A stretch of 64,000 nt of DNA, taken from Nocardia rosealba. Its GTDB lineage: Bacteria; Actinomycetota; Actinomycetes; Mycobacteriales; Mycobacteriaceae. The notes under the pieces are model-generated. The model was given only the letters and a program-made list of their open reading frames with translations, did not search any database and had not been told where the DNA came from. The stretch lies in assembly GCF_020216065.1 (NCBI RefSeq), contig NZ_JAIWNA010000005.1:246474-310473 (forward strand). The letters are read 5' to 3'. The translations under genes were made by a program, and so were the position numbers. Positions 1 to 8,851 of the stretch are shown here, piece after piece. How positions within the stretch are numbered: the stretch's first letter is position 1; each line of letters opens with the position of its first letter.

Positions 1-82
<82 letters not shown>

Positions 83-161
83 AGGGGCCGCGCTCGAGCG
101 CGCCAGCGCTCCAATAAACACAGCCCAATACCTTCGTGGTGCACAAAACACCAAGGTAGTT

Positions 162-578
162 CTAAGCCCCCGGGTAGTTCATGAAGAACGGCTCCCACTG
201 GTGCCCGTCGGGGTCGATGAAGGTGCGGCCGTGCATACCCACCTGCGCCTCTTCGGCCCGCTTGTCATCGTTGACTTCCTCGCGAGCACCGGCCGCGACA
301 GCAGCGTCGGTCAGCGCGTCGACCTCCTCGGCGCTCCCCAGCGACAGGGCGTAGGCCGCGGCGACCTGGCTGCCGGTATCGGCGATGGGGCGCTTGCTGA
401 ACGTCGTGAAGAAGTCCTTGGTCAGCAGCATGAGGCAGATGTTGTCGTCGACGACGATGCAGGCCGCGTTCTGGTCGGTGAAATCCTCGTTGACCTTCCA
501 CCCGAGCGCCTCGTAGAACCCCTTGGAGCGGTCGAGGTCGGCGACGGGGAGGTTGATGAAGATCATCTTGCTGCTCAT
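162..578 (-). CDS. VOC (glyoxalase/bleomycin-resistance-like) family protein
   Basis: A 138-residue single-domain protein. It opens with the FINLPVADLDRSKGFYEALGW pattern of the first beta-alpha-beta unit of the vicinal oxygen chelate fold and ends with the typical DPDGHQWEPFF strand, and its length is normal for the family. Such proteins bind a metal or act as small-molecule enzymes or binding proteins; the substrate cannot be read from sequence. It is transcribed divergently from the SigG-type sigma factor, 148 bp away, so it may belong to that factor's target set (inference). The start ATG at 578 is preceded on the minus strand by a purine-rich AAAGG stretch. Confidence 0.85.
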   Translation of the reverse strand: MSSKMIFINLPVADLDRSKGFYEALGWKVNEDFTDQNAACIVVDDNICLMLLTKDFFTTFSKRPIADTGSQVAAAYALSLGSAEEVDALTDAAVAAGAREEVNDDKRAEEAQVGMHGRTFIDPDGHQWEPFFMNYPGA

Positions 579-726
579 GGTTCAGCCTTTCGGAGCGTCG
601 TTGCGGTCTCGTTCATGTAGACGCTGCGACGGATGAGGATTCATCGCCGGACCGGAAAATTCGCGAAACTTCGATAGTCCGATTCATCCCCTGTCGGCTG
701 TCGGACCCCTGTGGCATCGTGAAACC

Positions 727-1725
727 ATGACGGACGCCACAACCGCAACCACCGGACCGGACCCCGAGGTCCTCGCCGAATTCGAAACCCACCGGCGCGA
801 GTTGTGCGCGTACGCCTACCGCATGCTCGGCTCCTCCTTCGAGGCCGAGGACGCGGTGCAGGAGACGTTCACGCGCGCCTGGCGCTCCTACGATTCCTTC
901 GAGGGTCGCGCCAGCCTTCGCTCGTGGCTCTACAAGATCGCCACCAACATCTGTCTCGACATGCTCGATCGCCCGCAGAGCCGAGCCAGACCGATGGATC
1001 TGAACGGCCCGGGCCGCCCGGATTCCCCGCTGCCGATGCCGCAGCCGGATTACGTGTGGATCGAGCCGATCCCGAACGCGCTCGCCTTCGGCGCCGACCC
1101 GGCCGAGCACGCCTCGACCAAGGACACCTTGCGTCTGGCGTTCGTGGCCGCGTGTCAGCATCTGCCCGCCACCCAGCGCGCGATCCTGATCATGCGTGAG
1201 GTGCTGCGCTTCTCGGCGAGCGAGACCGCCGAGGCGCTGATGATGTCGCCCGCGTCGGTGAACAGCGCGCTGCAACGCGCCCGCTCGACGATGTCGAAGG
1301 TGCAGCCCACCGTCACCGACGGCTTCGACGACACCGACCCTGATCAGCGCAAGCTCGTCGACGATTTCGTGAAGGCCTTCGAGGCCTACGACATGGACGC
1401 GCTCACCACCTTGCTGAAAGCCGATGTGGCGCTGTCGATGCCGCCCTTCGACCTCTGGATCTCCGGACCGGAGAACGTGGCGGCTTTCATGCTCGGCACC
1501 GGAAGCGCCTGCCGCGATTCGCGGATGGTTCCGCTGGAGGGCGCCAACGGCCTGCCCGCGTTCGGCCATTACAAGCCGAGCGAGGAGCCCGGCGTCTGGG
1601 TGCCGTGGTCGATCACGGTGCTCGAACTCGAGGGCGACACCATCGCCGGCCTCAACTTCTTCCTCGACACCCAGCGCCTGTTCCCGCTGTTCGGCCTGCC
1701 GCCCGAGTGGCGCGAAGCCGTCTGA
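727..1725 (+). CDS. sigG: SigG-type ECF RNA polymerase sigma factor with C-terminal SnoaL-like domain
   Basis: A 332-residue protein. Sigma-70 region 2 covers about residues 18-88 (ELCAYAYRMLGS, the EDAVQETFTRAW promoter-melting helix, then RSWLYKIATNICLDML). Region 4 covers about 135-185 (LPATQRAILIMREVL, then SASETAEAL). Residues about 200-332 are a SnoaL/NTF2-like domain ending FFLDTQRLFPLFGLP. The spaced motifs WIEPIP and RLAFVAACQHLP closely resemble M. tuberculosis SigG. ECF factors with a SnoaL tail usually lack a classical anti-sigma gene and are controlled through the tail, and no anti-sigma gene is adjacent here. The neighbours are the divergent VOC gene and, convergently, the acyl-CoA synthetase, whose stop is only 13 bp away. 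The stimulus is unknown. Confidence 0.9.
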   Translation: MTDATTATTGPDPEVLAEFETHRRELCAYAYRMLGSSFEAEDAVQETFTRAWRSYDSFEGRASLRSWLYKIATNICLDMLDRPQSRARPMDLNGPGRPDSPLPMPQPDYVWIEPIPNALAFGADPAEHASTKDTLRLAFVAACQHLPATQRAILIMREVLRFSASETAEALMMSPASVNSALQRARSTMSKVQPTVTDGFDDTDPDQRKLVDDFVKAFEAYDMDALTTLLKADVALSMPPFDLWISGPENVAAFMLGTGSACRDSRMVPLEGANGLPAFGHYKPSEEPGVWVPWSITVLELEGDTIAGLNFFLDTQRLFPLFGLPPEWREAV

Positions 1726-1738
1726 GCGGCAGGCTCTT

Positions 1739-3274
1739 TCAGAGCAGTCTGCGCTTGTACAGCTTCCCATTGGGGTCGCGAGGCAGCTCCGCACGGTATT
1801 CCACCGTGCGGGGCAGCTTGTACTTGGCGAGCTGACCGGCCGCGAAGGCGAGCAGGTCGGTGGTGAGTTCGTCGTCGCCCGCGACACCGTCGACCGGCTG
1901 CACGAACGCCTTCACCTGCTGACCCCAATCCGGGTCGGGCACACCGAGAACCGCCACGTCGGCGACCTTCGGGTGACTCATCAGCACGCCTTCGATCTCG
2001 GCCGGGTAGATGTTCACGCCGCCGGAGAGAATGAGGTCCGAGCGCCGGTCGCAGAGGAACAGATAACCGTCCTCGTCGAGGTAACCGATGTCGCCGACGG
2101 TGAACAGATCACCGACGCGCGACTCCTCGGTCTTCTCCTTGGCGTGGTGGTATTCGAAACTCGAGGCGCCCATCTTCATGTAGACCAGGCCCTCTTTGCC
2201 CGGCGGCAGTTCGGTGCCGTCGGTCTCGTCGAGGATCTTGATGACCGACCACGGCCAAGCCTTGCCGACCGATCCGGGCTTGGCCAGCCATTCGGCGCCG
2301 GAGATCACCGTGCCGCCGCCCTCGGTGGCGGCGTAGTACTCGGTGACGACCGGCCCCCACCACTCCAGCATCTGCCGCTTGGTCTGCGGCGGGCACGGCG
2401 CGGCGCCGTGCACCATGCTGCGCAGCGAGGACACGTCGTAGCGGGCGCGCACCTCGTCGGGCAGGGCGAGCAGGCGATGGAACTGGGTGGGCACCATGTG
2501 CGAGTGGGTCACCCGGTGCCGTTCGATGAGCGCGAGCATGTCCTGCGCGTCCCAGCGGTCCATCAGAACGAGCTTGTGCCCCAACTGGATCGAGATGGTC
2601 GAGAAGTTCAGTACGGCGGTGTGATAGAGCGGCGAACCGCAGATGTGCACGTGGTCGTCGTAGGGCGCGAGCCCGAAGAGGCTGAAGAACGCCTTGTTAG
2701 GTGCGGGAACCTCGTCGGGATCGGCGCCGGTCAGCGGGCGGCGAACGCCCTTGGGGCGCCCGGTCGTTCCGGAGGTGTAGAGCATCGGTGCGCCGACCGA
2801 ACGCTCGTCCGGCCTGCCGGTATCGGCCGCGCCGAGCCACGACACCGGCCGGAAGCCCTCGATCGTGCCCACGGCGAACCGCGCGTCGGTGGGGAGTCCG
2901 GCCTCGTCGGCGGCCGCGGCGGCGGTGGCGGCGAACCGTTCGCTCGCCAGGAAGGCCGAGGCGTCACTGTCCTGGAGGATGTAGGCGATCTCGGGCGCGG
3001 TCAGATGCCAGTTGACCGCGACGATGTAGAAACCGCACTGGTAGGCGGCGAAGTACGCGGCGATCGCCTCGACGCCGTTGTGCAGCATGCTGACAACGAC
3101 GTCTCCGGTTCGCAATCCGATCCCGCGTAGCCCGTTGGCGTACCGGTTGGCGAGGGTGGCCAATTCTCGATAGGTGATCTCCCGGCCGTCCGGGTCGACG
3201 ACGGCGACCCGCTCGGGTTCGGCCGCGGCGATATTCCACAGTCCGAGGATTTCCGTTGTCTGCTGACTGCTCAC
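1739..3274 (-). CDS. Acyl-CoA synthetase (FadD family, ANL superfamily)
   Basis: About 511 residues. The AMP-binding P-loop is MLYTSGTTGRPKGV; other landmarks are YYAATEGGG (A5-type), VGDIGYLDEDGYLFLCDR (A7/A8 hinge) and the C-terminal lysine motif PRDPNGKLYKRRL. It should activate a carboxylate with ATP and CoA. The GTG at 3274 is preferred because the next upstream ATG (3340) lies inside the neighbouring oxidoreductase gene and beyond a perfect KstR palindrome (3286-3299). With the GTG start, the operator sits 12-25 bases upstream. KstR control and sterol-gene neighbours suggest a steroid side-chain or related acid as substrate (inference). It does not look like FadD3, which is at 28 kb, nor like FadD19. 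Confidence 0.88.
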   Translation of the reverse strand: MSSQQTTEILGLWNIAAAEPERVAVVDPDGREITYRELATLANRYANGLRGIGLRTGDVVVSMLHNGVEAIAAYFAAYQCGFYIVAVNWHLTAPEIAYILQDSDASAFLASERFAATAAAAADEAGLPTDARFAVGTIEGFRPVSWLGAADTGRPDERSVGAPMLYTSGTTGRPKGVRRPLTGADPDEVPAPNKAFFSLFGLAPYDDHVHICGSPLYHTAVLNFSTISIQLGHKLVLMDRWDAQDMLALIERHRVTHSHMVPTQFHRLLALPDEVRARYDVSSLRSMVHGAAPCPPQTKRQMLEWWGPVVTEYYAATEGGGTVISGAEWLAKPGSVGKAWPWSVIKILDETDGTELPPGKEGLVYMKMGASSFEYHHAKEKTEESRVGDLFTVGDIGYLDEDGYLFLCDRRSDLILSGGVNIYPAEIEGVLMSHPKVADVAVLGVPDPDWGQQVKAFVQPVDGVAGDDELTTDLLAFAAGQLAKYKLPRTVEYRAELPRDPNGKLYKRRLL

Positions 3275-3285
3275 CCCTACGAATT

Positions 3286-3299
3286 TAGAACGTGTTCTA
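3286..3299. promoter_or_regulatory. KstR operator (perfect)
   Basis: TAGAACGTGTTCTA fits the mycobacterial KstR consensus TnnAACnnGTTnnA at every fixed position and is a near-perfect palindrome. It overlaps the last codon of the upstream oxidoreductase gene and lies just before the GTG of the acyl-CoA synthetase, giving that gene its own sterol-controlled promoter. Confidence 0.88.
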
Positions 3300-4334
3300 C
3301 CGCGTAACAAGGGGTTGGAGCCGACGAAGTTGTTCGGCATCGGAAACCGAGATCAGCATCATGGTCACGCCGGCGTCCTCCCATTCCCGCAATCGGGTGC
3401 GGACGTGCGCCTCGTCGCCGAAGATCGCGGTGTCGGTGATCAGCTCGTCGGGTACCGCGGCGGCGGCCTCGGCCTTGCGCCCGGCCCGGAACAGCGCAGA
3501 GATCTCGTCGACCTCCTTGTCGTAGCCCATCCGCTTGTAGACCTGGGCGTGGAAGTTCAGCTCGGGCGCGCCCATACCGCCGATGTAGAGCGAGGTGACC
3601 CAGCGCATCCGCTCGATCTCGGCGGCCGGATCGTCGGTGACGATCACCTGCGCGCTGGCCGCGATCTCGAAATCCGCACGTGAACGCCGAGCGCCCGGCC
3701 GTGCGAAGCCCTCGTCGAGCCACTCGTTGTACATGCCTGCCAGGCGCGGGGCGTAGTAGATCGCGAGCCAGCCGTCGGCGATCTCGGCCGTCTGCGCGAT
3801 ATTCTTCGGGCCTTCGGCGCCGAGCCAGATCGGCAGGTCGGCGCGCAGCGGATGAACGATCGGCTTGAGCGGTTTACCCAGGCCAGTGGCGCCGGGACCG
3901 GTGTAGGGCAGGCCGTAGACCTGGCTGTCGGAGGTCACCGGCGCCTCGCGGGCCAGCACCTTGCGCACGATGTCGACGTACTCGCGGGTGCGCCGCAGCG
4001 GCTGCGCGAACGGCTGCCCGTACCAGCCCTCCACCACCTGCGGCCCGGACACACCGAGCCCGAGGATGGCCCGGCCACCGCTGAGATGATCCAGCGTGAG
4101 CGCGTGCATGGCGGCCGCCGCCGGGGTCCGCGCCGACAGCTGGGCGACCGAGGTACCCAGCCGCACGCGCTGCGTGGCCGAGCCCCACCAGGCCAGCGGG
4201 GTGAAGGCGTCCGACCCCCAGGACTCGGCCGCGAACACCGCGTCGAACCCGACCTCCTCGGCCGCGACGACCATCTCGCCCGCGTTTGTGGGCGGCTGCG
4301 CACCCCAGTATCCGAGTTGCAGTCCGAATTTCAT
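3297..4334 (-). CDS. LLM-class F420-dependent oxidoreductase (Rv3520c-like)
   Basis: A 345-residue luciferase-like TIM-barrel protein. It starts MKFGLQLGYWG and contains the family patterns AEEVGFDAVFAAESWG, RVRLGTSVAQLSAR and RAILGLGVSGPQVVEGWYG. Members use coenzyme F420 (sometimes FMN) for hydride transfer; the substrate is not known. Position and divergence from the Rv3521-ltp4-ltp3 homologues mirror Rv3520c in M. tuberculosis. A one-mismatch KstR site in the 61-bp divergent promoter (4373-4386) points to sterol induction. Confidence 0.88.
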   Translation of the reverse strand: MKFGLQLGYWGAQPPTNAGEMVVAAEEVGFDAVFAAESWGSDAFTPLAWWGSATQRVRLGTSVAQLSARTPAAAAMHALTLDHLSGGRAILGLGVSGPQVVEGWYGQPFAQPLRRTREYVDIVRKVLAREAPVTSDSQVYGLPYTGPGATGLGKPLKPIVHPLRADLPIWLGAEGPKNIAQTAEIADGWLAIYYAPRLAGMYNEWLDEGFARPGARRSRADFEIAASAQVIVTDDPAAEIERMRWVTSLYIGGMGAPELNFHAQVYKRMGYDKEVDEISALFRAGRKAEAAAAVPDELITDTAIFGDEAHVRTRLREWEDAGVTMMLISVSDAEQLRRLQPLVTR

Positions 4335-4372
4335 GGCCGACGCCCTTTCCGGCGAATCCTTGCGTGCAGAAT

Positions 4373-4386
4373 AAGAACCTGTTCTA
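4373..4386. promoter_or_regulatory. KstR-like operator, divergent promoter
   Basis: AAGAACCTGTTCTA matches TnnAACnnGTTnnA except for A at the first position. It lies between the divergently transcribed F420 oxidoreductase (ATG at 4334) and the OB-fold/ltp4/ltp3 operon (GTG at 4396), so one bound repressor could shut both. Confidence 0.75.
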
Positions 4387-4395
4387 CTCGATATC

Positions 4396-5364
4396 GTGAC
4401 CCAGGGGAATACCGCAGTGGAAGTATTGAGTGCACCCCTTCGGGTGCAGTTCGACTACACCAGATCCGTCGGACCGATCATCGGAGCCTTCCTGACCGGA
4501 CTGCGCGAGCGCCGCATACTCGGCGTGCGCGGCAGTGACGGCCGGGTGCTGGTACCCGCCCAGGAATACGATCCCATCACCTCGGCCCCATTGGCCGAAC
4601 TCGTGCAGGTGGAGACGACCGGCACGGTGCGATCGTGGACATGGGTGGCCGAGCCGCTACCCGGCCAGCCGTTCGACCGCCCGTTCGCCTGGGTGCTCGT
4701 GCAGCTCGACGGTGCCGACACCAGCATGCTCCACGCCCTCGACGTGACCGAGCCCGCCCAGGTGAGCACCGGCATGCGGGTGCGCGTGCGCTGGGCCGAG
4801 GAACGCACCGGCACCATCGCCGACATCGCCTGCTTCGAGCCGGGCGAGGGTGCGACCGCACCGCCCGTCGAGGATGCGGCCGAGCCGGTGACCATGCTGG
4901 TGACGCCCGTCGACATGAGCTACAAGCACACCGCCTCGCCCCAGGAGAGCGTGTACCTGCGCGGTCTCGCCGAGGGCAAGCTGATCGGCGGCCGCTCCGA
5001 AACGGGCGGAGCCGTGTACTTCCCGCCGCGCGGCGCCAACCCGACCGACGGCACCCCCACCGACGACCTCGTCGAACTGCCCGACAAGGGCACGGTGACC
5101 ACCTTCTGCATCGTGAACGTGCCGTTCCTCGGCCAGCGGATCAAGCCGCCCTACGTCGCCGCCTATGTGCTTCTCGACGGTGCCGATATCCCGTTCCTGC
5201 ACCTGGTTCTCGGGTGCGAGGCGTCCGAGGTGCGCATGGGCATGCGGGTCGAGGCCGTGTGGAAGCCCCGCGAGGAATGGGGCCACGCACTGGCCAACAT
5301 CGACCACTTCCGCCCGACCGGCGAGCCCGATGCCCCGTACGAGTCCTACCAGCACCACCTCTGA
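4396..5364 (+). CDS. DUF35-type OB-fold acyl-CoA-associated protein (Rv3521-like)
   Basis: A 322-residue protein with two similar halves. Each starts with a tyrosine-containing helix (FDYTRSVGPIIGAFLTGLRE and MSYKHTASPQESVYLRGLAE), continues with a GGRS- or GVRG-type turn and an OB-fold beta region, and ends in a strand such as FAWVLVQLDGAD or AAYVLLDGADIPF. DUF35 OB-fold proteins commonly bind SCP2-type thiolases and complete their active sites. The next two genes encode such thiolases, so a scaffold role in a Ltp4/Ltp3 complex is likely (inference). Start is GTG. The paired zinc-ribbon cysteines seen in some relatives are not obvious. Confidence 0.85.
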   Translation: MTQGNTAVEVLSAPLRVQFDYTRSVGPIIGAFLTGLRERRILGVRGSDGRVLVPAQEYDPITSAPLAELVQVETTGTVRSWTWVAEPLPGQPFDRPFAWVLVQLDGADTSMLHALDVTEPAQVSTGMRVRVRWAEERTGTIADIACFEPGEGATAPPVEDAAEPVTMLVTPVDMSYKHTASPQESVYLRGLAEGKLIGGRSETGGAVYFPPRGANPTDGTPTDDLVELPDKGTVTTFCIVNVPFLGQRIKPPYVAAYVLLDGADIPFLHLVLGCEASEVRMGMRVEAVWKPREEWGHALANIDHFRPTGEPDAPYESYQHHL

Positions 5365-5374
5365 GAGAGGCGAC

Positions 5375-6394
5375 GTGACTATTCCCGAAATCGCGGTCGT
5401 GGGGTTCGCCCACGCACCGCACGTGCCGGAGACCTTCGGCACCACCAACGGCGTCGAGATGCTCGTGCCGTGCTTCCAGCAGCTCTATGCCGACCTCGGC
5501 ATCACCAAGTCCGACATCGACTTCTGGTGCTCGGGTTCCTCGGATTACCTTGCCGGCCGCGCCTTCTCGTTCATCTCGGCGGTCGACGCGATCGGCGCGG
5601 TGCCGCCGATCAACGAGTCGCACGTGGAGATGGACGCCGCGTGGGCGCTCTACGAGGCGTGGGTGAAACTGCTCTCCGGACAGGCACAGACCGCCCTCGT
5701 GTACGGCTTCGGCAAGTCGTCGGCGGGCACGCTGCGCCAGGTGCTGAGCAGGCAACTCGACCCGTATCTGGTCGGCCCGCTGTGGCCCGACTCCGTCTCC
5801 GTCGCGGGCCTGCAGGCGCGCGCGGGACTCGACGCGGGACGCTGGACCGAACAGGACATGGCGGCCGTCGCCGGTGGTGACATCGAATCCCTGCTCGCCG
5901 CACCGTATGTCGCCGATCCCTTACGAGCGCACGACATCGCGCCGATCACCGACGGCGCGGCCGCGATCGTGCTCGCCGTCGGCGACCGGGCACGCGAACT
6001 GTGCGAGCGCCCGGCCTGGATCACCGGCATGGCGCACAATATCGACCCCCAGGGATTCGGCGTCCGCGACCTGACCCGCTCGCCGTCGACCACGCGCGCG
6101 GCTGCCGCCGTGACCCGGGGCAACACGGACTTCGACGTGGCCGAACTGCACGCACCGTTCAGCCATCAGCAGCTGATCCTGGCCGAGGCGATCGGCCTGT
6201 CCCCCGACACCACGATCAACCCGTCCGGCGGTGCGCTCGCGGCCAACCCGATGTTCGCGGCCGGTCTCGAGCGGATCGGCAATGCCGCCACGGCCATCAT
6301 GTCCGGCACCGCGAACCGGACCCTCGCCCATGCGACCAGCGGCCCAGCGCTGCAGCAGAACCTGGTCGCCGTCCTGGAATCCGAGGCATCATGA
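5375..6394 (+). CDS. ltp4: SCP2-type thiolase / lipid-transfer protein (Ltp4-like)
   Basis: About 339 residues from the GTG at 5375, preceded by GAGAGAGG; the open frame runs further upstream but overlaps the previous gene. It has the thiolase fold (VVGFAHAPH start, GALAANPMFAAGLERI near the C terminus) but no QCGS-type nucleophilic cysteine motif, so it is probably an aldolase or non-classical thiolase. It lies between the DUF35 protein and Ltp3 and overlaps Ltp3 by ATGA. The order matches Rv3521-Rv3522-Rv3523. It probably acts in steroid side-chain removal, but its substrate is unproven. Confidence 0.85.
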   Translation: MTIPEIAVVGFAHAPHVPETFGTTNGVEMLVPCFQQLYADLGITKSDIDFWCSGSSDYLAGRAFSFISAVDAIGAVPPINESHVEMDAAWALYEAWVKLLSGQAQTALVYGFGKSSAGTLRQVLSRQLDPYLVGPLWPDSVSVAGLQARAGLDAGRWTEQDMAAVAGGDIESLLAAPYVADPLRAHDIAPITDGAAAIVLAVGDRARELCERPAWITGMAHNIDPQGFGVRDLTRSPSTTRAAAAVTRGNTDFDVAELHAPFSHQQLILAEAIGLSPDTTINPSGGALAANPMFAAGLERIGNAATAIMSGTANRTLAHATSGPALQQNLVAVLESEAS

Positions 6395-7560
6395 GCTTCC
6401 CCGCAGCGGTGCTCGGCACCGGTCAAACACATCACGTGACAAAACGTGCGGACGTGTCCATGGCGGGCATGTGCCGCGAGGCGATCGATCGCGCGCTAGA
6501 CGACGCGGGCTTGACCATCGACGAGATCGACGCGGTCGTGGTCGGCAAGGCGCCCGACTTCTTCGAGGGCGTCATGATGCCCGAGCTGTACCTGGCCGAA
6601 GCCCTCGGCGCCATCGGCAAACCGCTGCTGCGCGTGCATACGGCGGGATCGGTCGGCGGTTCGACCGGCATCGTCGCCACCAACCTGGTGCAGGCCGGTG
6701 TGCACGGCAAGGTGCTCGCGATCGCGTGGGAGAAGCAGTCGGAGTCGAATGCCATGTGGGCGTTGTCGATTCCGGTGCCGTTCACCATGCCGGTCGGCGC
6801 GGGCGCGGGCGGCTACTTCGCCCCGCACGTGCGCTCCTACATCCGCCGCTCCAACGCGCCCATGCACATCGGTGCCCAGGTGGCGGTGAAGGACCGGCGC
6901 AACGGTGCCAAGAATCCCCTCGCGCACCTGCACCAGCCCGACATCACCCTCGAATCGGTGCTGGCCTCCCAGATGCTCTGGGACCCCATTCGTTTCGACG
7001 AAACCTGCCCGTCCTCCGACGGCGCCTGCGCGGTGGTGCTCGGCAACGCCGAGGCCGCGGCCGCCGTCGAGGCACAGGGCAAGACGGTCGCCTGGGTGCA
7101 CGGCACCTCGATGCGCACCGAACCGACCACCTTCTCCGGGCGCGACCAGGTGAACCCGCAGGCCGGTCGCGACGCGGCCGCCGCGCTGTGGGCCGCCGCG
7201 GGCATCACCGATCCGCTCGAGGAAATCGACGTCGCCGAGATCTACGTGCCGTTCTCCTGGTTCGAGCCCATGTGGCTGGAGAACCTCGGCTTCGCCGCCG
7301 AGGGCGACGGCTGGAAGCTCACCGACAAGGGCGAGACCGAGATCGGCGGCAGGCTGCCGGTGAACCCGTCGGGCGGGGTGCTCTCGTCCAACCCGATCGG
7401 TGCGTCGGGCCTCATCCGTTTCGCCGAGGCGGCCAAACAGGTGATGGGCCGGGCAGGCGACTACCAGGTCGCCGGCGCGCGCAAGGCGCTCGGCCATGCC
7501 TACGGTGGCGGGTCGCAGTACTTCGCCATGTGGGTCGTGGGAAGCGAGCGCCCCGAATGA
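6391..7560 (+). CDS. ltp3: SCP2-type thiolase / lipid-transfer protein (Ltp3-like)
   Basis: A 389-residue protein with the thiolase N-terminal half (AAVLGTGQTHH, AIDRALDDAGLTIDEIDAVVVG), where the usual catalytic cysteine is replaced in HTAGSVGGSTG, and a C-terminal half with NPSGGVLSSNPIGASGLIR and GHAYGGGSQYFAMWV. The missing N-terminal cysteine is typical of the Ltp aldolase-like subgroup. ATGA overlaps join it to ltp4 upstream and to a flavin/F420 oxidoreductase downstream, so translation of the operon is probably coupled. It is the orthologue of Rv3523 by order and sequence. Confidence 0.87.
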   Translation: MSFPAAVLGTGQTHHVTKRADVSMAGMCREAIDRALDDAGLTIDEIDAVVVGKAPDFFEGVMMPELYLAEALGAIGKPLLRVHTAGSVGGSTGIVATNLVQAGVHGKVLAIAWEKQSESNAMWALSIPVPFTMPVGAGAGGYFAPHVRSYIRRSNAPMHIGAQVAVKDRRNGAKNPLAHLHQPDITLESVLASQMLWDPIRFDETCPSSDGACAVVLGNAEAAAAVEAQGKTVAWVHGTSMRTEPTTFSGRDQVNPQAGRDAAAALWAAAGITDPLEEIDVAEIYVPFSWFEPMWLENLGFAAEGDGWKLTDKGETEIGGRLPVNPSGGVLSSNPIGASGLIRFAEAAKQVMGRAGDYQVAGARKALGHAYGGGSQYFAMWVVGSERPE

Positions 7561-8441
7561 AATTCACCCTCGGTGTCGCGCTGAGCCCGCTCGACCAGCT
7601 CACCGAGCTGGCCAAGACGGCCGAGGAGTGCGGCTTCACCTCGATCGGCCTGCCCGACTCGCTGTTCTACATGAAGTCCCAGAGCGCCGACTACCCGTAC
7701 ACCCCGGACGGGAGCCGGTTCTGGGGCCCGGAGACACCGTGGGTGGATCCGCTCATCGCCGCCGCGTCCATGTCGGCCGTGACGACGACCCTGCGGTTCT
7801 ACACCAATGTGCTCAAGCTCGGCTCCCGCAATCCGCTGCTACTGGCCCGCCAGGTCGGCTCGATCGCCAACATGTCGGGCAACCGCTTCGGCTTCGGCGT
7901 CGGAATCGGCTGGGCTCCCGAGGAATTCGAGTGGTGCGGGGTGCCCTACGCCAAGCGTGGCGCCCGGGTGGACGAGATGATCGAGGTCATCAAACTCGTC
8001 CTCGACGGCGGCATGGTCGAGTACCACGGCGAGTTCTTCGACTTCGACCCGTTGCAGATGAGCCCCGCGCCCACCGAGCGGGTGCCGTTCTACATCGGCG
8101 GTCACACCGGTCCGGCCCTGCGCCGCGCGGCCCGCGTCGGCGACGGCTGGACCTCGGCGATGATGAAGTTCGACGAGCTCACCGGGACCATCGCGACCCT
8201 GCGCACGCTGCGGGCGGAATACGGCAGGGACACCGAGCCCTTCGAGATCCAGGCGGTCTGCATCGATCGCCACGGCCGCAGCGGCTATCAGGACCTGGCC
8301 GACGCGGGCGTCACCGACATCATCGTGGTGCCGTGGCTCTTCGACGGCATCGGCTTCGACGGCGAACTCGCCGCCAAGCAGGACTCGCTGCGCCGCTTCG
8401 CCGAGAAGTACATCGCCGATCCCATCGTGGCGGCGTCGTGA
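7557..8441 (+). CDS. LLM-class F420-dependent oxidoreductase, second copy
   Basis: A 294-residue luciferase-like protein starting MKFTLGVALSPLDQLTELA. Family patterns are AEECGFTSIGLPDSLFYM, FGFGVGIGWAPEEFEWCGVPYAKRG (split here over the barrel turns) and VPFYIGGHTGPALRRAARVGDGW, as in the TIGR03619-like F420 subgroup. It overlaps ltp3 and the next gene by ATGA and GTGA. Co-translation with thiolases suggests a redox step on the same acyl-CoA or steroid intermediate (inference). It is clearly distinct from the oxidoreductase at 3.3-4.3 kb. Confidence 0.86.
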   Translation: MKFTLGVALSPLDQLTELAKTAEECGFTSIGLPDSLFYMKSQSADYPYTPDGSRFWGPETPWVDPLIAAASMSAVTTTLRFYTNVLKLGSRNPLLLARQVGSIANMSGNRFGFGVGIGWAPEEFEWCGVPYAKRGARVDEMIEVIKLVLDGGMVEYHGEFFDFDPLQMSPAPTERVPFYIGGHTGPALRRAARVGDGWTSAMMKFDELTGTIATLRTLRAEYGRDTEPFEIQAVCIDRHGRSGYQDLADAGVTDIIVVPWLFDGIGFDGELAAKQDSLRRFAEKYIADPIVAAS

Positions 8442-8839
8442 ACGCGCGCGATGCAGGACTGGCCTCCCAGGCCGCGGTCCGCGCCAAGGACCGCGCCGCC
8501 TGGATCGCGTTGTTCGCCGAGGACGGCATCGTCGAAGACCCCGTCGGCCCTTCGGGTTTCGATCCCGAGGGCGTGGGTCATCGCGGCCACGAGGCGATCG
8601 GCGCGTTCTGGGACAAGGCCATCGCCAATACCGATTCGATCGAGTTCCTGTTCGAGGACTCCTTCGCCTGCGGCAACGAGATCGCCTTCACCGGCCTGAT
8701 CCGCACCACCATGGCCGGCTACCTCATCGACGCCGAGGGCGTGTTCACCTACAAGGTCGACGCCGACGGCAAGATCGCCGCCCTGCGGGCCTTCTGGGAG
8801 GTCGACCGCGCGATGGCGACCAGCCGCAAGGCCTCCTGA
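8438..8839 (+). CDS. SnoaL/NTF2-like protein, possible steroid isomerase fold
   Basis: A 133-residue protein from a GTG at 8438 that overlaps the preceding stop (GTGA). It has the cone-shaped NTF2-like pattern of this family: AAVRAKDRAAWIALFAEDG, VEDPVGPSGFDPEG, GHEAIGAFWDKA and a C-terminal DADGKIAALRAFWEVD. Ketosteroid delta-isomerases and limonene-epoxide hydrolases share the fold. Being last in a KstR-type operon makes a steroid or steroid-CoA ligand plausible, but the catalytic residues cannot be assigned with confidence. Confidence 0.8.
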   Translation: MNARDAGLASQAAVRAKDRAAWIALFAEDGIVEDPVGPSGFDPEGVGHRGHEAIGAFWDKAIANTDSIEFLFEDSFACGNEIAFTGLIRTTMAGYLIDAEGVFTYKVDADGKIAALRAFWEVDRAMATSRKAS

Positions 8840-8851
8840 GTCTCGAAAACG

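Noticed and set aside
1739..3274. Identification of the first acyl-CoA synthetase as FadD17 or FadD19
   Set aside because: Motif context and N terminus do not follow FadD19 as I recall it; only the FadD family and KstR-type control are supported.
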